Positions 1-5,120 of a DNA stretch of 5,128 nucleotides are shown here, piece by piece. The notes beneath the pieces were generated by a model. That model was not told the DNA's origin. It worked only from the letters and a program-made list of their open reading frames with translations, and ran no database searches. The stretch's first letter is position 1, and the number at the start of each line of letters is the position of its first letter. Made by a program: the position numbers and the translations under genes. The DNA comes from Gammaproteobacteria bacterium (GTDB lineage: Bacteria; Pseudomonadota; Gammaproteobacteria; Chromatiales; Chromatiaceae), in NCBI GenBank assembly GCA_015767355.1, contig JADWMH010000159.1, positions 1-5,128 on the forward strand, read 5' to 3'.

Positions 1-19
1 TTTAATACAGAGAAATGTC

Positions 20-336
20 ATGTCCGACTGGATTGAAATTACACAACTCGATGAGATTCCCGTGCTTGGTTCACGCGTCGTCAAGACCGACAGCATGGAT
101 ATCGCCATTTTCCGCACCAGCGATGACCGTATCTTTGCCGTCAAGGATGCCTGCCCGAACAAACAGGGGCCCTCTCACAGGGGATCGTCCACGGCACTTC
201 GGTCACCTGCCCTCTGCACAACTGGAAGATAGATCTTACCAGCGGCGAGGCGCTGGGCGCCGATGAAGGCTGCACCAATGTCTACGAGACTAAGGTCGAA
301 GACAATATAATCTATTTGCGTCTGCCTGTAGATTGA
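20..336 (+). pseudogene. nirD: Frameshifted NirD-type Rieske protein (nitrite reductase small subunit)
   Basis: Intact relatives are about 105 aa and form the small, Rieske-like subunit of cytoplasmic NAD(P)H-dependent nitrite reductase, which reduces nitrite to ammonium. The ATG at 20 opens MSDWIEITQLDEIP and reads well to CPNKQGP, then drifts into an unrelated tail ending at 232. Adding one base in the GGGGCCC run at 166-172 restores the family sequence GPLSQGIVHG, then CPLHNW, and ends LPVD with TGA at 334-336, giving 105 aa, the normal length. The second cluster half-motif C64-P-L-H67 (numbering after correction) is intact. The first is C45-P-N47, where Rieske proteins have C-x-H, so a ligand His is replaced by Asn (AAC, one base from CAC). 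Some true NirD proteins lack the cluster altogether, so this alone is not decisive. No nirB is visible; upstream lies outside the window. The break could be real or a sequencing/assembly error. Family assignment is firm, status less so. Confidence 0.5.
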
Positions 337-359
337 AACGAACACAGGTAACCAACATG

Positions 360-956
360 CTATTGCTGCAAGCGGGTTAATTGATCATCGTGCGTGCGTC
401 CGAGCAGGACAAGGGCAGCAACTGCTCCCAGCAGGGCCAATGCCATATCACTCTGCGTATCCCACACATACCCCTGGGTGCCGAGGAATGCCTCGGCGCC
501 GCCGCCCATAATCTCTGCAGTGAACCACTCCAGCAGTTCATAAAAGGCGCTGATCGCCAGGCATACGGCAACAACGATGACTTTCAGCCATCCACGCCCA
601 TTCACAACCTGTTTGCGAATCAGAATTTCACGCGCTGCAATGGCCGGAACAAATCCCTGCATGAAATGACCGAGCTTGTCGAAATTATTGCGCGTCTGCC
701 CCAGCGCCTCGCTGATCCAGTCAAACAGCGGCACTTCCGCATAGGTGTAGTGAGCGCCGACCATCAACAGGATGCTGTGCAGCAAAATCAGCACATAGAG
801 CAGCGTTGTGAGGGGGAACGTGCGGCGCGTCATTGCCAGAACAAGCAACGCAATCAATGCCGGCAGAGTCTCAAGAATCCAGGTCGGATAGTCATGAGGA
901 TTGATGACAGACCAGATGAGGACGAAAAAAAATGTGAGCAGCCACAATAGTTGCAT
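360..956 (-). CDS. DUF2238 / YjdF-like inner-membrane protein
   Basis: A 198-aa polytopic membrane protein of the DUF2238 family, which includes E. coli YjdF; no biochemical function is established. Hydrophobic segments lie near residues 3-18, 26-42, 50-68, 124-143 and 170-186. Family-typical conserved stretches are FDKLGHF (92-98) followed by QGFVPAIAAREIL (100-112), then AFYELLEW (137-144), AFLGTQG (156-162) and VWDTQSDM (164-171). These include His, Glu and Asp residues that could bind metal or protons (inference). The length matches the family. The ATG at 956 is supported by a GAGG ribosome site (complement of 964-967) with a 7-nt spacer. The gene starts 39 nt after the HPP gene on the same strand with no terminator between, so the two are probably co-transcribed. 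Its 3' end converges on the nirD remnant with a 23-nt gap that shows no obvious terminator. Confidence 0.5.
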   Translation of the reverse strand: MQLLWLLTFFFVLIWSVINPHDYPTWILETLPALIALLVLAMTRRTFPLTTLLYVLILLHSILLMVGAHYTYAEVPLFDWISEALGQTRNNFDKLGHFMQGFVPAIAAREILIRKQVVNGRGWLKVIVVAVCLAISAFYELLEWFTAEIMGGGAEAFLGTQGYVWDTQSDMALALLGAVAALVLLGRTHDDQLTRLQQ

Positions 957-995
957 AAAACAGCCTCGAAAAACAAGGAATGACGCAAGGAGAGT

Positions 996-1688
996 CTAAC
1001 GGCTAACGTCCCTTCCCGTCGCAAGCTGATAAATTTTCAGCAGATCATCCTCCGTGACATCGACGAACGAATCGATCTCACTCAATGCGTACACCAGGTC
1101 CGAGTGATCGATCGGTGCATAATCCAGCGGCGGCTGTGCCGCCTCCTTCGCTCTCTTCATCAGGGCGGCAGGGTATCTGCGCCACTGAAACAGTGCATTA
1201 AACAGCACTGCCACCACAAGTATGGCGACGACATTGATCAGCACAGGAGTCAGCAGATAGTGATAACCCAGCTGCTGAATGGATTCACCACCGATCACGG
1301 CAGCCAGGGCGGTGGCTCCACCGGGCGGGTGGATACAGCGGAGATAGTACATCGCTGCGATCGAGACGCCGACAGCGGCGGCGGCGGCGATACTTATTTG
1401 TGGAATCCACTGGGCGCAGGCCACGCCAATCAGGGCGGAAACCAGGTGTCCGCCAAACACATTCCACGGCTGTGCCAGGGCGCCATGCGGAACCGCAAAC
1501 AGCAATACGGCGGTCGCGCCCATCGACGGGATAATGTAAACAAGGGAGTCAGCGCCTGTGAACCATGTGGTGACAAGTATAGCGACCAGAATACCAAGGA
1601 AGCCGCCAACTGCGGAGATCAGCTTCTCTGCATGGCTCGCGTGATCCTGGCTCACTCCAAGGTAGTCGAGAAGTGTTGTGCGCATCAT
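996..1688 (-). CDS. HPP family integral membrane protein, possible nitrite transporter
   Basis: A 230-aa member of the HPP family (PF04982). The N-terminal part has four likely membrane spans (about 24-43, 49-66, 78-116 as one or two spans, and 145-167). It carries the signature motifs PSMGA (54-58), QPWN (73-76), GGH (79-81) and the name-giving C-I-H120-P121-P122-GGATAL. The C-terminal part, about 170-230, is soluble and acidic and holds the DLVYALSEIDSFVDVTEDDLL block that I recall from bacterial members. HPP proteins of cyanobacteria and chloroplasts have been reported to transport nitrite; whether this shorter-known branch does is unproven. The nearby nirD remnant makes the idea attractive. 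The start is limited by an in-frame stop at 1698-1700. Two adjacent ATGs (1688 and 1685) are possible, and neither has a strong ribosome site; the nearest purine run is AGAAGAG about 12 nt upstream. It is probably followed in the same transcript by the DUF2238 gene. Confidence 0.5.
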   Translation of the reverse strand: MMRTTLLDYLGVSQDHASHAEKLISAVGGFLGILVAILVTTWFTGADSLVYIIPSMGATAVLLFAVPHGALAQPWNVFGGHLVSALIGVACAQWIPQISIAAAAAVGVSIAAMYYLRCIHPPGGATALAAVIGGESIQQLGYHYLLTPVLINVVAILVVAVLFNALFQWRRYPAALMKRAKEAAQPPLDYAPIDHSDLVYALSEIDSFVDVTEDDLLKIYQLATGRDVSR

Positions 1689-1738
1689 TGGGTTGATTCA
1701 CTCTTCTAAGGAGGAGATGGAGTACATCTGTGGCCATC

Positions 1739-1763
1739 GATGCGCTGCGTTCCTCAGCGCATC
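1739..1763 (-). promoter_or_regulatory. Perfect 9-bp hairpin in the leader of the HPP gene
   Basis: GATGCGCTG (1739-1747) and CAGCGCATC (1755-1763) are exact inverted repeats separated by 7 nt. The structure lies 50 nt upstream of the HPP start and about 55 nt past the end of the DUF3501 gene. No T-run follows on either strand, so it is not a canonical intrinsic terminator. It could be a leader structure, a weak or Rho-assisted terminator for the upstream operon, or a dyad operator. The pairing is directly visible; the role is a guess. Confidence 0.5.
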
Positions 1764-1778
1764 ACGTGAATGACCATG

Positions 1779-1807
1779 AGTCTAGTGGCAATTGACAAGC
1801 CTCGCAA
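1779..1807 (-). promoter_or_regulatory. Possible sigma70-like promoter for HPP-DUF2238
   Basis: On the - strand, TTGCGA (complement of 1802-1807) and TAGACT (complement of 1779-1784) are 17 bp apart, each matching four of six consensus bases. Transcription would begin near 1772 and would include the 1739-1763 hairpin in the leader. The boxes are only fair matches, so read-through from the DUF3501 gene remains possible. Confidence 0.5.
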
Positions 1808-1817
1808 GTTCAGCTTC

Positions 1818-2402
1818 TTACGCAAGATCCCCAGCCAGGGAGTCGCGGATGTTGCGTGGTATCGGTTTGCAGCTGTGCATGTAGTTGTGATGATCGATGC
1901 CGGCGTTGATTTCGGCGCCGGCACGAATTGCCGCGGTCATCTCCGCTGAGAGTTCAAAACGCAGAAAATGCACCGCGGAAGTCTTCTCCTCGTCAGCGCG
2001 CTCGAGATCTTCATCGGCAATGGCGTAGACCCGATCAAAACCCTCTATCTGCATCCACACCTGCTGCTCGATTCCAACCATCTGCGTCAATGCCAGCTGA
2101 CGTTCTTCGACATCGGTATATTCGATCATGAAGGTTGCTTTCCAGTTGCTGCCATCCGGAACCAGGGGATTGTAGGTGTCCAACTCCTCCTGGATGGATT
2201 CCGCTTCAAAGATGCGTTCAACGCGCAGCATCTCCTGAATCTGATACTGCATGGTCAGGCGGTCTTCGAAATAGAGGGTCGCATGTGGGCCGATGTGCAG
2301 CTGGCGATTTTTTTTATGCTGCATCACAGTGGCACGCATCTCTGCGCGCTGCTGTGCATACTGCTCCAGTGAATAGAGATCGTCTCGTGTTAATAGCGCC
2401 AT
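1818..2402 (-). CDS. DUF3501 family protein
   Basis: A 194-aa soluble protein of the DUF3501 family (PF12007), function unknown. It begins MALLTRDDLYSLEQYAQQR. Blocks typical of the family are HKKNRQLHIGPH (29-40), TLYFEDRLTMQYQIQEMLR (42-60), ERIFE (62-66), EELDTYNPLVPDGSNWKAT (72-90), MIEYTDVEERQ (92-102), VYAIADEDLER (125-135) and KTSAVHFLRFEL (140-151). No membrane span, signal peptide or cysteine cluster is present, so a cytoplasmic role is expected. The many charged residues suggest a protein-interaction or helical scaffold role (inference). The ATG follows the stop of the Fe-S protein gene by 2 nt (TAA-GT-ATG), and only a weak GGA ribosome site lies ahead. Translation is therefore probably coupled, and the two proteins likely work together. 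In many proteobacteria DUF3501 genes sit beside rubrerythrin and this Fe-S protein, as here. Confidence 0.5.
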   Translation of the reverse strand: MALLTRDDLYSLEQYAQQRAEMRATVMQHKKNRQLHIGPHATLYFEDRLTMQYQIQEMLRVERIFEAESIQEELDTYNPLVPDGSNWKATFMIEYTDVEERQLALTQMVGIEQQVWMQIEGFDRVYAIADEDLERADEEKTSAVHFLRFELSAEMTAAIRAGAEINAGIDHHNYMHSCKPIPRNIRDSLAGDLA

Positions 2403-2404
2403 AC

Positions 2405-3733
2405 TTATAGTCCGTATGCTTTGCGAATAAGGGTCATTGGGTGCATCGCTTCGGTGCCGTCATCGAGTCCGTGGGCAATCTGCTTGCCCGCCATGATGCA
2501 GTCGCTGGTCAGGTAATCCGCCTCGAACTTACGCACCCGGTTGACGACAGGACGAGCGATTTTCATGGAGATCTCATGAAACTCCACCTTGACGGCATAG
2601 GTTCCATCATGCCCCGAACAGCGCTCGATGGTCTCGATTTCGGTATCCGGGATCAACTGCAATAGATCACGGGTTTTGAGGCCGATTTTTTGCACGCGTT
2701 GATGGCAGGCGACCTGGTAGGCGACTCTGCCAAGCGGATTTTTAAAATCTGTTTTCAGCAAATCATGTTTGTGGCGCAGCATCAGGTACTCGAAAGGATC
2801 GAAGATTGCCTGCTGCACCTTGATGACATCCGCGTCATCGGGAAACATCAGCGGCAGTTCCTGCCTGAACATCAGGGCGCATGAAGGAATGGGGGCGACA
2901 ATATCCCAGCCTTCATCAACAAGTTTCGCCAGCACCGGGATATTTGCCTCTTTGGCCCGCTTAACAGCCTCGAGATCACCCAGTTCGAGTTTTGGCATGC
3001 CGCAGCACTGCTCCTTCGGAGCCAGTGTCACGGGGATATCGTTGTGTTCGAACACCGCTTTGAGGTCTTCTCCCATGCTGGGCTCATTGCGATTTCCGTA
3101 ACAGGTGGCAAACAGCGCAACACGGCCGGTCGTCTTTCCCGCAGGCTGCGCCCCCTCGCCACTCTCAAAGCCAAGACGCTGGCGCAGGCTGTTGCTGTAG
3201 TATTTGGGCAGGACCGCATCCGCGCTGACGCCGAGAGCGCTTTGCAAAACCTTGCGAAACCCACCATTTGCATTGGCCGCGTTGACCACAGTTGAAACAA
3301 CAGGGATGCTCGCCAGTTTACCGACGCTATCGGTGCTGCTGAGCACCTTGTCACGCAGTGAAGCGCCCTGTTGTTTGAATTTTATAGCCTTGGCGCGCAG
3401 CATCAGGTGTGGAAAATCGACATTCCATTCATGCGGCGGCACATAGGGGCATTTGGTCAGATAACAGAGATCGCACAGATAACAGTGATCAACGACACTC
3501 CAGTAATCATCTTTGGCGACGCCATCGACCTCCATGGTGTCCGATTCATCGACGAGGTCAAACAGTGTTGGAAACGAGTGGCACAGGCTGACGCACCTGC
3601 GGCATCCATGGCAGATATCGAAAACCCGCTCCAGTTCAGTGAAGAGGTTCTCCTGATCATAGAATTCAGGCTGCTGCCAATCGAGAGGATGGCGTGTTGG
3701 CGCCTCGAGGCTGCCTTCGCGAACTGTCGCCAT
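2405..3733 (-). CDS. GlpC / heterodisulfide-reductase-like Fe-S protein with CCG domains
   Basis: A 442-aa soluble electron-transfer protein related to GlpC, LutA and HdrD/HdrB. The N-terminal ferredoxin-like part has two cluster motifs: C41-x2-C44-x2-C47-x3-C51, and C84-x2-C87-x2-C90-x4-C95-P. A linker (about 120-200) follows. The first CCG-type domain has C211, C243-C244-G and C285 in SCALMF. The second has C343-H, then C372-S-G-H-D-G instead of CCG, and C412, so its cluster site is altered. From memory these changes recur in this subfamily. No flavin-binding or membrane segment is seen, so it probably passes electrons between a donor and a partner protein rather than acting as a full glycerol-3-phosphate or lactate dehydrogenase. 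The ATG at 3733 has a good GAAGGAA ribosome site (complement of 3741-3747) 7 nt upstream. It is tightly linked to DUF3501 downstream and separated from rubrerythrin by 250 nt. Family call is strong; substrate and partner are unknown. Confidence 0.5.
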   Translation of the reverse strand: MATVREGSLEAPTRHPLDWQQPEFYDQENLFTELERVFDICHGCRRCVSLCHSFPTLFDLVDESDTMEVDGVAKDDYWSVVDHCYLCDLCYLTKCPYVPPHEWNVDFPHLMLRAKAIKFKQQGASLRDKVLSSTDSVGKLASIPVVSTVVNAANANGGFRKVLQSALGVSADAVLPKYYSNSLRQRLGFESGEGAQPAGKTTGRVALFATCYGNRNEPSMGEDLKAVFEHNDIPVTLAPKEQCCGMPKLELGDLEAVKRAKEANIPVLAKLVDEGWDIVAPIPSCALMFRQELPLMFPDDADVIKVQQAIFDPFEYLMLRHKHDLLKTDFKNPLGRVAYQVACHQRVQKIGLKTRDLLQLIPDTEIETIERCSGHDGTYAVKVEFHEISMKIARPVVNRVRKFEADYLTSDCIMAGKQIAHGLDDGTEAMHPMTLIRKAYGL

Positions 3734-3757
3734 AGCGAAATTCCTTCAGCGGTTAGA

Positions 3758-3928
3758 GTAACTTCTCAATAATACCGTGCATTATTTGAGTTTGGACAGG
3801 GTCAGGACCAGCCTTTCAGGGACGCGTGAATACATCCCTGTAAGCTCTGATAAAACATCCATGTTTTCTACAGCCCTGAAAAGCAAGTCCCAACCCTGCT
3901 ACCCTGCACGGAGTTATTGAGAAATTAC
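3758..3928. repeat. Fold-back (MITE-like) intergenic element with terminal inverted repeats
   Basis: The left end (3758-3781) and the reverse complement of the right end (3905-3928) match at 21 of 24 positions; the shared core is TTCTCAATAA plus CCGTGCA. Nested inside are TTTCAGGG/CCCTGAAA (3814-3821 and 3874-3881), CAGGGA/TCCCTG (3817-3822 and 3835-3840), CTGTA/TACAG (3838-3842 and 3869-3873) and a perfect AAAACAT-CC-ATGTTTT (3852-3867). CGGTTA occurs on both sides (3750-3755 and 3929-3934) and might be a target duplication, though the left copy is 2 bp off the repeat end. There is no ORF of note inside. The internal CAGGGACGCGTGAATACATC type of sequence recalls dispersed palindromic repeats of gammaproteobacteria, from memory only. 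Confidence 0.5.
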
Positions 3929-3936
3929 CGGTTAAA

Positions 3937-3973
3937 CTCTCAACCTCGCTGTGTAGAGGAGCGGGGTTGAGAG
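3937..3973 (-). terminator. Terminator-like hairpin after rubrerythrin
   Basis: CTCTCAACCTCGCT (3937-3950) pairs with AGCGGGGTTGAGAG (3960-3973) at 13 of 14 positions around a 9-nt loop. It begins 10 nt past the rubrerythrin stop. On the - strand the stem is followed only by TTTAAC, so the T-tract is weak; partial termination or 3'-end protection of the rubrerythrin mRNA is likely, with some read-through to the Fe-S gene. I found no convincing promoter between here and 3734. Confidence 0.5.
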
Positions 3974-3983
3974 ATTTGACATC

Positions 3984-4403
3984 CTAATCGTCCAGAGAGT
4001 CCAGCGCTTTCTGAAAACGATTGGCATGGGAGCGCTCGGCTTTAGCCAGCGTCTCAAACCAGTCGGCGATCTCGTCAAAACCTTCATCACGTGCGGTTTT
4101 CGCCATACCGGGATACATATCGGTATATTCGTGAGTTTCGCCGGCGATTGCTGCTTTCAGGTTATCGCTGCTGCCGCCGATCGGCAGGCCGGTTGCGGGA
4201 TCGCCCACCTCTTCAAGATACTCGAGATGGCCGTGCGCATGGCCTGTTTCACCTTCGGCTGTTGAGCGGAAGACTGCTGCAACGTCATTATAGCCTTCGA
4301 CATCCGCTTTTGCAGCAAAGTAGAGATAGCGGCGATTTGCCTGGGACTCCCCGGCAAATGCATCTTTCAGGCTGGTTTCGGTTTTTGAACCTTTGAGTGA
4401 CAT
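3984..4403 (-). CDS. Rubrerythrin, diiron domain only (no rubredoxin domain)
   Basis: A 139-aa ferritin-like four-helix diiron protein. Rubrerythrins reduce hydrogen peroxide to water in the cytoplasm, using electrons normally delivered through a rubredoxin domain. All seven expected metal ligands are visible: E19 (in AFAGESQANRRY), E52-x2-H55, E89-x2-E92 and E123-x2-H126. They line up with E20, E53, H56, E94, E97, E127 and H130 of classical rubrerythrin. The protein stops right after the last helix (KALDSLDD), so the CxxC pair of a rubredoxin domain is absent and an outside electron donor is needed. The start at 4403 is well supported by a GGAGG site (complement of 4411-4415) with a 7-nt spacer. 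A good promoter and a short leader hairpin lie upstream, and a terminator-like stem follows. The Fe-S and DUF3501 genes downstream on the same strand are likely partners. The family assignment is secure; peroxide as substrate is by homology. Confidence 0.5.
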   Translation of the reverse strand: MSLKGSKTETSLKDAFAGESQANRRYLYFAAKADVEGYNDVAAVFRSTAEGETGHAHGHLEYLEEVGDPATGLPIGGSSDNLKAAIAGETHEYTDMYPGMAKTARDEGFDEIADWFETLAKAERSHANRFQKALDSLDD

Positions 4404-4431
4404 ATGGTTTCCTCCAGTTAAAGGGTAGGTA

Positions 4432-4452
4432 CATCCAGTAAAAGTCTGGATG
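4432..4452 (-). promoter_or_regulatory. Leader hairpin upstream of rubrerythrin
   Basis: CATCCAG (4432-4438) and CTGGATG (4446-4452) form a perfect 7-bp inverted repeat with a 7-nt loop. It falls between the predicted transcription start (near 4466) and the ribosome site. It may stabilise the mRNA 5' end or be a dyad operator; no known regulator motif is recognised. Confidence 0.5.
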
Positions 4453-4472
4453 GAACAGAGTCTAATCGAGGA

Positions 4473-4501
4473 ATCATAAATAGCAAAATTAATTGTAGCA
4501 A
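4473..4501 (-). promoter_or_regulatory. Sigma70-like promoter for rubrerythrin
   Basis: On the - strand, TTGCTA (complement of 4496-4501; four of six consensus) and TATGAT (complement of 4473-4478; five of six) are 17 bp apart in an AT-rich stretch. Start would be near 4466, giving a leader of about 60 nt. An imperfect dyad, AGCAACT (4497-4503) against AGTTAGCT (4515-4522), overlaps the -35 box and extends upstream of it; it could be a regulator site, but I cannot name the regulator. Confidence 0.5.
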
Positions 4502-4607
4502 CTGCACCTATAGTAGTTAGCTATTAAGGAAGCTCTGATCAAGTCGCTTCGCCTACATGAACGCAGGTGAGGGGGGAAATAGAGGGAGAATAAATTTCAG
4601 GATAGGC

Positions 4608-4645
4608 AAAAAAAGGCCAGCCCGGAAAAACCGGACTGGCCTTTT
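4608..4645 (-). terminator. Strong intrinsic terminator of the sulfur-globule-like gene
   Basis: On the - strand a GC-rich stem (GGCCAG-x-CCGG type; arms 4615-4625 and 4631-4641 with one G-U pair) closes a five-base loop. It is followed by seven T (complement of 4608-4614). Four further A-T pairs extend the base. It begins about 35 nt past the stop at 4680. The + strand has only four T after the stem, so it acts mainly leftward. Confidence 0.5.
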
Positions 4646-4679
4646 CACTGACCACCTCTCAGTGATCAGTCACAACACG

Positions 4680-5117
4680 CTAGCGTACTGCAGGCGCTGC
4701 AGGAGCGGGCATCGGTGCTGCCTGTGGCGCAGGAGGAGCATAGCCATATGGAGCCGGGCCATATCCACCGCCACCGTAAGGAGCCGGGCCATATCCACCG
4801 CCACCGTAAGGAGCCGGGCCATAACCACCGCCACCGTATGGACCAGGACCATAACCGCCCATACCCATGGGAGGGCCGTAAGGGCCATAACCACCGCCAC
4901 CGTATGGACCGCCGCCGCCATAACGATAGTAGTCATCATCGTCATCATCGAAGAAGTCTTCCATCTCGTCCATCCAGTATCTTGGATCCCACTCATCATA
5001 TTCGTCGTCCCAGCCACCACCCCATCTGTCGTTATTATTACTCCAGAAGGCGGAGGCGCTGGATGCTGCCGCAACTGTGATTGCAGCAAAAAGTGCTAAT
5101 GCAACATGTTTTTTCAT
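4680..5117 (-). CDS. Secreted Gly/Tyr/Pro-repeat protein, sulfur-globule-protein-like
   Basis: A 145-aa exported protein. MKKHVALALFAAITVAAA followed by SSASA is a clear Sec signal peptide with likely cleavage before FWSNNN (after residue 23). The mature part has an acidic aromatic region (about 36-66: DDEYDEWDPRYWMDEMEDFF, then six Asp and a YYRY). Next comes a low-complexity block of YGGGGYGPAP decapeptides (about 67-125), and last a Pro/Ala tail ending APAVR. No cysteine is present. Gly/Tyr-rich secreted proteins of this composition coat periplasmic sulfur globules in sulfur-oxidising gammaproteobacteria (SgpA/B/C type), and the WD...YWM acidic block fits my memory of that group. Other structural or surface proteins of similar composition cannot be excluded. 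An overlapping upstream ATG exists at 5120; the later one is preferred for ribosome-site spacing. The gene is closed by a strong terminator at 4608-4645, so it is probably monocistronic at its 3' end. Confidence 0.5.
   Translation of the reverse strand: MKKHVALALFAAITVAAASSASAFWSNNNDRWGGGWDDEYDEWDPRYWMDEMEDFFDDDDDDYYRYGGGGPYGGGGYGPYGPPMGMGGYGPGPYGGGGYGPAPYGGGGYGPAPYGGGGYGPAPYGYAPPAPQAAPMPAPAAPAVR
4751..4840. repeat. Three tandem 30-bp units within the repeat protein gene
   Basis: Units 4751-4780 and 4781-4810 are identical over 30 bp, and 4811-4840 differs at two positions. A degraded fourth unit starts at 4841, and a related piece lies near 4884-4911. Each unit encodes one YGGGGYGPAP decapeptide. 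Identity at synonymous sites points to recent slippage or recombination. Confidence 0.5.
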
Positions 5118-5120
5118 CAT

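Larger units (their letters stand above)
4404..4679. other. Intergenic region between the sulfur-globule-like gene and rubrerythrin
   Basis: This 276-nt stretch holds the rubrerythrin leader and promoter (right to left from 4404 to about 4522) and the terminator of the downstream-coordinate gene (4608-4645). A small dyad, TCACTG (4645-4650) with CAGTGA (4660-4665), lies between that stem and the gene. The segment 4530-4607 shows nothing coding; it begins with AAGCTCTGAT, which also occurs inside the fold-back element at 3842-3851, so it may be a repeat fragment. Confidence 0.5.

Noticed and set aside
357..380. Seven-codon + strand ORF after nirD
   Set aside because: Too short to support, and it overlaps the 3' end of the DUF2238 gene.
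381..950. Long + strand open frame opposite the DUF2238 gene
   Set aside because: It is an antisense shadow; the - strand protein has clear membrane spans, family motifs and a ribosome site, whereas this product has none.
1717..1773. An 18-codon + strand ORF after a strong AAGGAGG (1708-1714)
   Set aside because: The spacer to the ATG is only 2 nt, the peptide has no recognisable feature, and it lies antisense to the HPP leader; the ribosome-like site is probably chance.
1792..1820. TTGACA on the + strand (1792-1797) as a -35 box
   Set aside because: No acceptable -10 box lies 16-18 bp downstream, and there is no + strand gene for it to serve.
4751..4840. The 30-bp repeats as a CRISPR array
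   Set aside because: The units are directly adjacent with no spacers and encode an in-frame protein repeat.
4557..5099. 180-aa + strand open frame across the repeat gene
   Set aside because: It runs through the terminator and antisense to the repeats, giving artificial Arg/Thr/Ala repeats. The - strand reading has a signal peptide, ribosome site and terminator.
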